Assembly: GCA_046539045.1 (NCBI GenBank)
Contig: JBKHHU010000146.1
Span: 1-9,314 of the forward strand
Source of the DNA: JBKHHU01 sp046539045
GTDB lineage: Bacteria > Planctomycetota > Phycisphaerae > SM23-33
DNA: 9,314 bases
Direction: 5' to 3'
The translations under genes and the position numbers were made by a program. Below are positions 1-6,007 of the stretch, piece by piece (within the stretch, counting starts at the first letter, position 1; every line of letters starts with the position of its first letter). The notes below the pieces were generated by a model. It did no database searches and had not been told where the DNA came from. It saw only the letters and a list, made by a program, of their open reading frames with translations.

Positions 1-5
1 TGGAG

Positions 6-1499
6 ATGTCCCAAGGCATCGTGGACCGTCTTCAAAAGGACAACGAAATGATTCAGCTATATTGGAAGAACGCGACGTCGAAGGTGGTGGGGGATGAGCA
101 CGGGGTTACGCCGGGAGATTTGACGGCAGTGGAGCCGGCGGTGACGGCGGCTCATGAGAAGGTGGTCGGGCAGATCAACGCCGGGCAGCTCGGCTACGCG
201 GCCTTGCCGACGCACGCGACGTACGCCTCGGAGGTCAAGGCGCTGGTGGACAAGCACAAAGGCGGCTGTACGGATCTGATTGTGCTGGGTATCGGCGGGA
301 GTGCGTTGGGGAACATCGCGATCCAGAGCGCGTGCAACCCGGCTACGTGGAACCTGCAGAGCGACAAGAAGCGCGGCGCCCCGCGTCTGTTCGTGCTGGA
401 CAACGTCGACCCGGCGATGGTGGACGACGTGCTGAAGTTCATCGGCCGGCGGCTCAAGAGCACGGTGGTCAACGTCATCAGCAAGTCCGGCGAGACGGCG
501 GAGACAGCCAGCCAGTTCATGATCTTCCGCGAGCAGCTCCGCAAGAAGCTCGGCGACGATTTCGCAAAGCACATCGTGGCCACCACGGACGCATCCAAGG
601 GCACGCTGCACAGCATCGCCAAGGAAGACGGCTACGACATGCTGGTGGTCCCGGACGACGTCGGCGGGCGGTTCAGCGTGTTGAGCCAGGTCGGCCTGTT
701 CAGCGCGGCGATGACGGATGTGGACATCGACGCGATGCTGGCAGGGGCAGCGGCCATGAAGAACCGCGTGATGGACGCCTCGGAATGGACGAGCAACCCG
801 GCCTGCGTGCTGGCGGCGATCAAGTACCTCGCCTTCACCGAGAAGGGCAAGCCCATGCACGTGATGATGCCCTACTCCAACCGCCTGTACATGCTGGCCG
901 ACTGGTATCGGCAGTTGTGGGCGGAGAGTCTCGGCAAGACCGTCAACAACTCCGGCGAGGAGATCTTCACCGGGCCCACGCCGATCAAGGCCCTCGGCAC
1001 GACCGACCAGCACTCGCAGGTGCAGCTCTACCGCGAAGGGCCCAACGACAAGCTGACGGTTTTCCTGGAAGTCAACAAGCACCCCAAAGACGTCCGCGTG
1101 CCGGATGTCTTCGACGACGTGCCCGGGCTGACCTACCTCCGCAAGGCCAAGCTCAGCAAGCTGCTCAACGCCGAGAAGCTCGCCACCGAGTACGCCATGG
1201 CCTTCAGCGACCGGCCGACCGTGACCATCCGCTTCGACGAGATCAACGCCTACTCCGTCGGCGAGTTCTTCTTCCTCTACGAGTTCGTCACCAGCCTGGT
1301 CGGCGAGATGCTGGAGATCAACACGTACAACCAGCCGGCGGTGGAACTCGGCAAGCAGGCGACCTTCGCCCTGATGGGTCGCGAGGGGAATGTGAGCGAT
1401 TCCGTGGCGGCGGACCTAGGGGAGGAGAGCATGAGCTACCAAGAGATGAAGAAGGCGATGCGGCCGTTCACGCGGACCGACAAGAAGTACCTGGCCTAG
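6..1499 (+). CDS. pgi: Glucose-6-phosphate isomerase
   Basis: Interconverts glucose 6-phosphate and fructose 6-phosphate in the cytoplasm, in glycolysis and gluconeogenesis. The 497-residue product has both SIS sugar-isomerase domains. Seen in order: GIGGSALG at residues 95-102, the phosphate-binding SKSGET at 159-164, GGRFSVLS at 220-227 with Arg222, the catalytic-Glu segment QLWAESLGKT (Glu307), the ring-opening His336 in TTDQHSQ, and Lys450 in the C-terminal VELGKQ motif. All active-site residues expected for the family appear present, and the length fits the shorter bacterial PGIs. The start is uncertain. GGAG lies directly against the ATG at 6, with no usable spacing, whereas AAAGGA at 35-40 is well placed for an in-frame ATG at 48 (residue 15). 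The reading frame is also open to the window edge, so a start further upstream cannot be excluded. The identity of the product is secure. Confidence 0.96.
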   Translation: MSQGIVDRLQKDNEMIQLYWKNATSKVVGDEHGVTPGDLTAVEPAVTAAHEKVVGQINAGQLGYAALPTHATYASEVKALVDKHKGGCTDLIVLGIGGSALGNIAIQSACNPATWNLQSDKKRGAPRLFVLDNVDPAMVDDVLKFIGRRLKSTVVNVISKSGETAETASQFMIFREQLRKKLGDDFAKHIVATTDASKGTLHSIAKEDGYDMLVVPDDVGGRFSVLSQVGLFSAAMTDVDIDAMLAGAAAMKNRVMDASEWTSNPACVLAAIKYLAFTEKGKPMHVMMPYSNRLYMLADWYRQLWAESLGKTVNNSGEEIFTGPTPIKALGTTDQHSQVQLYREGPNDKLTVFLEVNKHPKDVRVPDVFDDVPGLTYLRKAKLSKLLNAEKLATEYAMAFSDRPTVTIRFDEINAYSVGEFFFLYEFVTSLVGEMLEINTYNQPAVELGKQATFALMGREGNVSDSVAADLGEESMSYQEMKKAMRPFTRTDKKYLA

Positions 1500-1520
1500 C
1501 TCTGCCGGAAGGCGACGAAG

Positions 1521-1556
1521 AACTCCTACCTCGGTAGCGGGAGTTGTGGTTTATTG
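1521..1556 (+). terminator. Weak candidate terminator after pgi
   Basis: AACTCC at 1521-1526 pairs with GGAGTT at 1540-1545. A short inner TAC/GTA pairing at 1527-1529 and 1534-1536 extends the stem across a small bulge. The hairpin begins about 20 bases after the pgi stop, where a terminator is expected, but the following GTGGTTTATT is a poor T tract. It may only stabilise the transcript end. Confidence 0.35.
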
Positions 1557-1579
1557 CGGTGTCGGAGAACTGCCGGAGG

Positions 1580-1634
1580 CGGAAAAATCGCCCTTCGGGT
1601 TGACCTGAGGAATGCGGCGCGGGGAGTTTTTCCG
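1580..1634. repeat. 8-bp inverted repeat CGGAAAAA / TTTTTCCG
   Basis: CGGAAAAA at 1580-1587 is the exact reverse complement of TTTTTCCG at 1627-1634, with 39 bases between them. The A and T runs stand out in an otherwise GC-rich spacer. No function can be assigned; it could be a loose RNA stem or a protein-binding palindrome, or chance. Confidence 0.4.
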
Positions 1635-1697
1635 TAGTTTTACGTAGCTCTCGGCAGGCGCCGGCGGCGAAAATGATCAGATCGTATCAGAATGGCC

Positions 1698-1728
1698 CCG
1701 GCGGGGCGCGGTGATCGCGTCCCGCCGG
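1698..1728. repeat. Strong 13-bp hairpin upstream of the pilin gene
   Basis: Bases 1698-1710 pair over 13 positions with 1716-1728, with 12 Watson-Crick pairs and one G-T pair, around a five-base GTGAT loop. The stem is almost all G and C. No T run follows on either strand, so it is not a standard intrinsic terminator. It lies about 110 bases before the candidate pilin promoter. Confidence 0.7.
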
Positions 1729-1840
1729 TCTGCTGCGCTGCCGACCGTGGCGGGGCATCCTGCAAAGCTCCGGCCGGCGGAAGATTCAAACGTAACCTAT
1801 GGGGAATTGGACAGTTGCGGCGGGCTCTTCGAATCCCGAT

Positions 1841-1869
1841 TTGCCCGGCGGCGGTTTGTATTGCATATT
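1841..1869 (+). promoter_or_regulatory. Candidate sigma-70-type promoter for the prepilin gene
   Basis: TTGCCC at 1841-1846 (4 of 6 to TTGACA) and CATATT at 1864-1869 (4 of 6 to TATAAT) are separated by 17 bases. Transcription would start near 1876, leaving a leader of roughly 45 bases that includes the strong Shine-Dalgarno at 1908-1915. CCTCC at 1871-1875 could pair with the GGAGG of that ribosome binding site, but the pairing is short and may lie at or before the transcript start. Confidence 0.38.
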
Positions 1870-1907
1870 TCCTCCGGCTTGACCCTGGCAGGTGGGCCAA
1901 AGACAGG

Positions 1908-1915
1908 TAGGAGGT
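1908..1915 (+). promoter_or_regulatory. Strong ribosome binding site that fixes the prepilin start
   Basis: TAGGAGGT is close to a full anti-16S match. It abuts the ATG at 1916 with no spacing but sits 7 bases before the in-frame ATG at 1922, which makes 1922 the likely start. Confidence 0.75.
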
Positions 1916-1921
1916 ATGACC

Positions 1922-2413
1922 ATGCTTCGGCTGAAGCAATCGCAACCACATTGCATTAGAGGGTTTACGTTAGTAGAAATCCTCATCGTCGTGATGATTC
2001 TCGGCATCCTCGCCGCGATCATCATCCCCCAGTACACCGACTCCAAGCGGGAGACGAGCCAGACCGCGTTCATCACGGATATCCGCACGTACGGTAACGC
2101 GGCTCAGGTCTATCGATCCCGGACGGGCCAGTTCCTGGAAGATTCGTCTTCCGGGCAGGTTCCCTCCGGCTGGGAGTCGTATATTGATGACAAGGCGTGG
2201 GTTAGGGCAACGCCGATCGGCGGGGTATGGGACGCGGAACTCAATCAGTTCGGCATCGTGTCCGGAATCGGCGTCCACTTCATGGACGCTGCCGAAAAGA
2301 AGGACGACGCCTTCATGCTTGAGATCGATCGTAAATTCGACGACGGCGACCTGAACACGGGCGGGTTCCGAAAAATCGCCGCCGACCGTTACTATCTCAT
2401 TCTCGCGGAATAG
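1922..2413 (+). CDS. Type IV prepilin-like / pseudopilin protein
   Basis: A 163-residue protein with a class III prepilin signal. A short basic leader ends in RG, followed by FTLVEILIVV and a hydrophobic helix to about residue 36. Prepilin peptidase should cut after Gly14, leaving Phe as residue 1 and the conserved Glu at mature position 5 (Glu19 here). The C-terminal domain (about 37-163) is acidic, has no cysteine pair, and carries TPIGGVWD at 97-104 and DDGDLNTGGFR at 140-150, a pattern I recall from uncharacterised prepilins of Verrucomicrobiota and Planctomycetota. The protein should sit in the inner membrane and could be assembled into a pilus or pseudopilus. No pilus or type II secretion assembly gene lies nearby, so it is an orphan here. 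It probably has its own promoter. Its stop lies one base from the stop of the converging miaB. The pilin class is clear; the specific role is not. Confidence 0.9.
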   Translation: MLRLKQSQPHCIRGFTLVEILIVVMILGILAAIIIPQYTDSKRETSQTAFITDIRTYGNAAQVYRSRTGQFLEDSSSGQVPSGWESYIDDKAWVRATPIGGVWDAELNQFGIVSGIGVHFMDAAEKKDDAFMLEIDRKFDDGDLNTGGFRKIAADRYYLILAE

Positions 2414-2414
2414 G

Positions 2415-3911
2415 TTACAGCTCCGCAAAGAGCGTCAGCGGGGCGGCGTCGGTGATGGTGACCGTAACATACTGCTGGCTCAGCGTTTGCGGCCCGTAGA
2501 AGACCACGATGTGGTCCCCGCGGGTCCTGCCGACCAACTGCATGTGGTCCGGCTGGGCGGGCGTGTCCTGCTTCTCGGTGCGGGGGCTGGGGCCCTCGAC
2601 GAGGATCTCCATCCGCTTGCCGACCTGCCGGTCGTGATGGGCTTGGCTGACCTCATGCTGGACGGCAAGTAAGTCGTTGTTACGCAACTTTTTAAAATCT
2701 TCAGGGATGTCGTCGGACATGGTCTTTGCCGCAGCGGTTCCGGGTCTCGGCGAATACTTGAAGATGAACGAGTTCTTGAACCCCGCCCGGCGGATCAGAT
2801 CGGCCGACTGGCGGTGATCCTCTTCGGTCTCGCCGGGGAAGCCGACGATAAAGTCCCCCGCCAGAACGACTTCCGGAACGACAACGCGAGCCCGGTCAAC
2901 CAGCGCATCGTACTCGGCCCGCGTGTATTTGCGGTTCATCGCCTTGAGCATACGGTCCGACCCGTGCTGGGGCGGGCAGTGGATGTACTCGCAGAGGTTC
3001 GGCAGGTCGCGCATGGCCTTGAGGATGTCGTCGGTGAAATCCAGCGGGTGGCTCGTTACAAAGCGAAGGCGCCGAACGCCTTGCACTTCGGCTACTTGCT
3101 GCAGCAGATCGGCGAACCGCACCGTTCGGTCACCTTCGCTGAACCGGTAGCGGTTGACCGTCTGGCCGATCAGCGTGATCTCGCTCCTGCCGGTCCCAGC
3201 CAGGCGACGCACCTCCTCCAGCACGTGCTCCGGGTCCCGCGACCGTTCCGGGCCTCGCACGAACGGGACGATGCAGTAGCTGCAAAAGTTGTCGCAGCCG
3301 CGAGTTACGCGAACGAACGCCTGCGACCGGCCGTCGATCATCGAGCCGTCGCGGGAGAGGTCCAGCGCGTCCATCCGCTGCTCGTCGGTCATCTCGGCCA
3401 GTTGCGTGTCGGGCGTAAACTCTGTGTGCGTAGCGGGTTGGGGCGTCGTTCCCGGACTGCCGCCCGGGGTTCCCGGGATCGGTTCGGGTTCGGTAGAGGA
3501 ACGGCGCTTCCGCTGGGCGTGTTGTTTGCGATCGGGGTCCAGTGCCACCCCGCGATGCCCCGCGGCCGCCTGGTCGAGCAGGTCCGGAAGTTGGAACAGC
3601 TGGCCCGGCGCGCAAATGAAGTCCACGCCCCTGCCGCGCCTAAACACCGTGGTGCCAAGGCGTTGAGCCATGCAGCCGAGAACGCCGATGATCACGTCCT
3701 TGCCCGCATCCTTCCGCTGGGCGTCGGTGCCGATGTACGAGAACACCTTGTCCTCGGCATGTTTCCGCACCGAGCAGGTGATATACAGCACCGCGTCGGC
3801 GGCCTTGCGGTCACCGATCATCTCATGCCCGGCCTGGACAAGCTGACTCCGCACCAGCTCCTCGTCCAGCCGGTTCATCTGACACCCAAACGTCTCGATA
3901 TACACCTTCAT
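2415..3911 (-). CDS. miaB: tRNA-2-methylthio-N6-dimethylallyladenosine synthase (MiaB)
   Basis: Radical-SAM methylthiotransferase that converts i6A37 to ms2i6A37 in tRNAs reading UNN codons. The start at 3911 is chosen because GAGGTG lies 8 bases upstream and the protein then opens MKVYIETFGCQMN, as in the family. It has 498 residues. The N-terminal methylthiotransferase domain has Cys10, Cys46 and Cys80, the expected ligands of the auxiliary [4Fe-4S] cluster. The radical SAM motif is Cys206-Cys210-Cys213 (GCDNFCSYC), and a TRAM-like RNA-binding domain covers about 425-497. Oddities: a low-complexity Pro/Thr/Lys/Arg-rich linker at about 125-170 makes it longer than usual, YITCSVR replaces the usual NTCS-R, and HCPPQHGSD replaces the usual HLPVQSGS. 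GQTVNRY at 249-255 matches the usual GQNVN-Y. MiaB is favoured over the RimO and MtaB paralogues by the cysteine spacing and RGPERSR. Its partner MiaA is not in the window. Confidence 0.93.
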   Translation of the reverse strand: MKVYIETFGCQMNRLDEELVRSQLVQAGHEMIGDRKAADAVLYITCSVRKHAEDKVFSYIGTDAQRKDAGKDVIIGVLGCMAQRLGTTVFRRGRGVDFICAPGQLFQLPDLLDQAAAGHRGVALDPDRKQHAQRKRRSSTEPEPIPGTPGGSPGTTPQPATHTEFTPDTQLAEMTDEQRMDALDLSRDGSMIDGRSQAFVRVTRGCDNFCSYCIVPFVRGPERSRDPEHVLEEVRRLAGTGRSEITLIGQTVNRYRFSEGDRTVRFADLLQQVAEVQGVRRLRFVTSHPLDFTDDILKAMRDLPNLCEYIHCPPQHGSDRMLKAMNRKYTRAEYDALVDRARVVVPEVVLAGDFIVGFPGETEEDHRQSADLIRRAGFKNSFIFKYSPRPGTAAAKTMSDDIPEDFKKLRNNDLLAVQHEVSQAHHDRQVGKRMEILVEGPSPRTEKQDTPAQPDHMQLVGRTRGDHIVVFYGPQTLSQQYVTVTITDAAPLTLFAEL

Positions 3912-3938
3912 CCGTCGCACCTCATAACAAGACCGCAC

Positions 3939-3967
3939 ATGATAGCAGATGAGGCCGGATTCAAGAA
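3939..3967 (-). promoter_or_regulatory. Candidate extended -10 promoter for miaB
   Basis: On the minus strand TGC-TATCAT (3947 down to 3939) is an extended -10 element with one mismatch to TATAAT. A weak -35 (TTCTTG, 3967-3962) lies 17 bases away. Transcription would start near 3932, about 20 bases before the miaB ATG, leaving room for its ribosome binding site. Confidence 0.38.
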
Positions 3968-4035
3968 GGGGATGCATCTGGACATCGTTGGGGAATGAGT
4001 AGGCAGTTATAATTCCTCATTGTCGCTCAGGAAGA

Positions 4036-4217
4036 GCCTCGAAGAGGCGGCCCCCGGAAGGACCGGGAATACGCCAACGGGTCACATCATCGAGGTTCCT
4101 GATTCTTGGAGAAGGTCCTCTGAGGTGGCCTTCTTCCGGAGGTAGCGCCTCGCCGAGGGCTCGGCTTCACCTCCGGCTATTGATGAGTCGGCTCTTCGAG
4201 CCTGCTGCTGCAGGCTC
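4036..4217. repeat. Block of consecutive hairpins, possibly structured RNA or a palindromic repeat
   Basis: At least six inverted repeats lie almost end to end. GCCTC/GAGGC at 4036-4048 has a 3-base loop. CCCGG/CCGGG is at 4053-4067. GGAGAAGG at 4108-4115 pairs with CCTTCTTCC at 4129-4137 with one bulge. CCGGAGGT at 4136-4143 pairs with ACCTCCGG at 4169-4176 and encloses GCCGA/TCGGC (4152-4165). GGCTC/GAGCC is at 4190-4202. GAGCCTGC at 4198-4205 pairs with GCAGGCTC at 4210-4217. The last two share GAGCC at 4198-4202 and cannot form together. The outer hairpins GCCTCGAAGAGGC and GGCTCTTCGAGCC are similar in inverted form, as at the ends of a palindromic element. I do not recognise a named RNA family. 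Confidence 0.6.
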
Positions 4218-4244
4218 CCCTGGCGGTTTCTTCCGATCCTGTCT

Positions 4245-4273
4245 TTGTTTATGCGCCGGCGGAGGGATATGCT
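4245..4273 (+). promoter_or_regulatory. Candidate promoter for korAB
   Basis: TTGTTT at 4245-4250 and TATGCT at 4268-4273 are 17 bases apart (3 of 6 and 4 of 6 to consensus). A transcript starting near 4280 would have a leader of about 60 bases ending in AGAGGA at 4331-4336. If this is the main start, the hairpin block lies upstream of the transcript; if transcription starts near the TATAAT at 4008, the block is in the leader. Confidence 0.33.
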
Positions 4274-4342
4274 TTCTTGAGCCGTGTCGAATTTGTGAAA
4301 CGAGAAGCGGCTCGGACACGAGTTGAGAAAAGAGGACTGCGA

Positions 4343-6007
4343 ATGGATATCAACATTCGGATTGCCGGCGAGGCCGGGCAGGGCGTGAAGACGACCGGCG
4401 AGTTGCTGATCGGCTCGTTTGCGCGGATGGGCCTGAGCGTGCTGGCGAGCAAGAGCTATATGTCGCGGATTCGCGGCGGGCTGAACTGGATCGACGTCCG
4501 CATTGCGGATCAGGAACTGTTCGCCCCGCGGGACGAGACCGACCTGCTGGTGGCGTTGAATGACAATGCGCTGGAGGTGTTGCGGGAGACCGTCACCGAC
4601 GGGGGGATGATCGTTTACGACGGCGAGGAGGCAGAGGGGGCGGCTGCCTGGGACTTCAACAAGATCGCCCAGAATCTGGTCGGCTCGAAGGTGATGGCCA
4701 ACACGGTGGCTGCGGGCGTGATCTACGCGATTCTCGGATACGACGTGGAGAAGCTTTGCGACCATTTGGAGAAGGTTTTCGGCAAGAAGGGCGAGGAGGT
4801 CGTCAAGAAGAACCAGCAGTGTGCCCGCAAGGGAGTGGAGTTGGCCGACGAGCTGGCGGGGGCGCTGAAGAGCCCGAACCACGACCATGCCCCGCCGGAC
4901 GTGGTGGACGGGGCGACGGCCATCGCGCTTGGGGCGGCGACGGCGGGGGTGAAGGTGGTCACCGCCTACCCGATGACGCCCGGCACGGCCACGCTTACCT
5001 ACCTGGCGCAGATCGGGGATAGATACGGGATCATCGTCGAGCAGGCGGAGGATGAGATTGCCGCGGTGAACATGGTCTGCGGGGCGGCCTACGCGGGCGT
5101 GCCGGCCATGGCCCCGACCTCCGGCGGTGGGTATGCCCTGATGGGCGAGGGCGTGAGCCTGGCGGGGATCATGGAACTGCCGATTTTCCTGGTCGACGCC
5201 CAGCGGCCCGGCCCGGCGACGGGGCTTCCGACGCGGACCGGCCAGCAGGACCTGAACTTCGTGCGGTATTCCGGGCACGGCGAGTTCCCGAAAGCGATCT
5301 TCGCGCCGGGCACGGTGCACCAGTCTTACGAGTTGACCCGTCGCGGCCTGGAGCAGGCCCACAAGTGGCAGACGCCGGTGATTCTGCTGACCGACCAGTT
5401 CCTGCAGGATCTGGAGAAGAACGTCGAGCCGCTGGACGAGACGCTCCGGCCTATCGATCGATGCATCAAGGAAGACGCGGGAGCCGACTACAAGCGGTAT
5501 GAGGTAACCGAGTCCGGTGTGAGCCCGCGGGCGATCCCCGGCGGAGCGGCTCGCGTCAGTTGCGATAGCGACGCGCACACGGAAGAAGGCAAGATCACCG
5601 AGAGCCTGCAGGAGCACATGGCCCAGACCGACAAGCGGATGCGGAAGGAGTGCGGGCTGATCGACGATTGGCTCCCGCCGGAGCATTACGGCCCGGAAGA
5701 CGCCGGCACGCTGCTGGTCTGCTGGGGCAGCACGTACGGGCCGGCGCGGGAGGCGGTCGATCGGCTCAACGCCGACGGCGGGGATTACGCGATGCTGCAT
5801 TTCGCCCAGGTCTGGCCGATCAACGCGGATCGGGCCCGACAGGCCATCGGCGACCGCAAGCGGGTGGTCATGGTTGAGGGCAATCAGACCGGCCAGCTTG
5901 CGGCGTTGCTTCGCGAACAACAGGTAATCGGGGATGTTGAGTTGCTGCTGCGGTACGACGGACTGCCGCTGACGGCGGGGTATATCGTCCGGGAGGTGAT
6001 TCAATGA
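4343..6007 (+). CDS. korA: 2-oxoacid:ferredoxin oxidoreductase, alpha subunit with fused gamma domain
   Basis: Larger subunit of a two-subunit enzyme that decarboxylates a 2-oxoacid, makes the acyl-CoA and passes electrons to ferredoxin. The start at 4343 has AGAGGA 6 bases upstream and gives MDINIRIAGEAGQG, the usual opening of the gamma domain. In the 554-residue product, the gamma domain spans about 1-170 with GEAGQG at 9-14. The alpha domain follows from about 187, with YPMTPGT at 209-215, EQAEDEIAA at 233-241, TSGGGYALM at 259-267, QRPGPATGLPTRT at 287-299 and a C-terminal EGNQTGQLAALLR at 512-524. GGG replaces the GPG common in other KorA proteins. The substrate cannot be read from sequence; 2-oxoglutarate is the usual default for this fused layout, but pyruvate or branched-chain oxoacids are possible. 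Its TGA overlaps the korB ATG (ATGA), so the two are probably translationally coupled. Confidence 0.93.
   Translation: MDINIRIAGEAGQGVKTTGELLIGSFARMGLSVLASKSYMSRIRGGLNWIDVRIADQELFAPRDETDLLVALNDNALEVLRETVTDGGMIVYDGEEAEGAAAWDFNKIAQNLVGSKVMANTVAAGVIYAILGYDVEKLCDHLEKVFGKKGEEVVKKNQQCARKGVELADELAGALKSPNHDHAPPDVVDGATAIALGAATAGVKVVTAYPMTPGTATLTYLAQIGDRYGIIVEQAEDEIAAVNMVCGAAYAGVPAMAPTSGGGYALMGEGVSLAGIMELPIFLVDAQRPGPATGLPTRTGQQDLNFVRYSGHGEFPKAIFAPGTVHQSYELTRRGLEQAHKWQTPVILLTDQFLQDLEKNVEPLDETLRPIDRCIKEDAGADYKRYEVTESGVSPRAIPGGAARVSCDSDAHTEEGKITESLQEHMAQTDKRMRKECGLIDDWLPPEHYGPEDAGTLLVCWGSTYGPAREAVDRLNADGGDYAMLHFAQVWPINADRARQAIGDRKRVVMVEGNQTGQLAALLREQQVIGDVELLLRYDGLPLTAGYIVREVIQ

Larger units (their letters stand above)
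1500..1915. other. Intergenic region between pgi and the prepilin gene
   Basis: About 415 bases with no convincing gene. Short open frames on both strands lack a ribosome binding site and recognisable protein. The stretch holds an imperfect hairpin just after pgi, an 8-bp inverted repeat with A/T-rich arms, a strong 13-bp GC hairpin and a candidate promoter close to the pilin gene, each listed separately. The sequence around GCAAAGC at 1761-1767 recalls a cyclic-di-GMP riboswitch core, but the other conserved parts are missing. No tRNA or known riboswitch could be folded from it by eye. Confidence 0.7.
3912..4342. other. Divergent intergenic region between miaB and korA
   Basis: About 430 bases separate the two divergent genes. 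The miaB side holds its ribosome binding site and an extended -10. A perfect TATAAT at 4008-4013 on the plus strand lacks a correctly spaced -35. The middle is filled by consecutive hairpins (4036-4217). The korA side holds a candidate promoter at 4245-4273 and a leader with two crossing inverted repeats: GAGCCG 4279-4284 with CGGCTC 4308-4313, and CGTGTC 4283-4288 with GACACG 4315-4320. No gene is supported. A 47-codon frame at 4183-4326 lacks a ribosome binding site. Confidence 0.7.

Noticed and set aside
57..1082. A 341-codon minus-strand frame opposite pgi
   Set aside because: Composition is typical of a GC-rich antisense shadow and the opposite strand encodes all PGI motifs.
1740..1800. 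Cyclic-di-GMP (GEMM) riboswitch before the pilin gene, suggested by GCAAAGC followed by CTCCGGCC
   Set aside because: The upstream GCAAACC/CGAAAG arm and the downstream GCCGGGUUACCG receptor are absent, so the fold cannot be built.
1818..1842. A tRNA T-arm, suggested by TTCGAATCCC
   Set aside because: The five bases before the loop do not pair with those after it, and no acceptor stem or anticodon arm can be found.
1848..1865. A sigma-54 promoter for the pilin gene (GG ... TTGCA)
   Set aside because: Spacing between GG and GC is one base off and the TGGCAC part is missing; sigma-54 sites tolerate little variation in spacing.
2814..3998. A 394-codon open frame on the plus strand opposite miaB
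   Set aside because: It is a shadow of miaB, whose cysteine motifs and domain order are unmistakable; no ribosome binding site or protein family is visible.
4008..4013. Perfect TATAAT as a korAB promoter
   Set aside because: No acceptable -35 lies 16-18 bases upstream and there is no TG extension, so it is not listed as a promoter, though it could act as one with an activator.
4183..4326. A 47-codon cysteine-containing small frame upstream of korA
   Set aside because: No ribosome binding site precedes its ATG, and it runs through the hairpin repeats and the korA leader; composition is explained by the repeats.
4277..4342. TTG at 4277 as an upstream start for korA
   Set aside because: It lacks a ribosome binding site, while the ATG at 4343 has a well-placed AGAGGA and gives the usual N-terminus.
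4082..6004. A 640-codon open frame on the minus strand across korA and the hairpin block
   Set aside because: It is antisense to a clearly recognised gene, is rich in Arg, His, Pro and Leu as expected from GC-rich shadow frames, and has no known motif.
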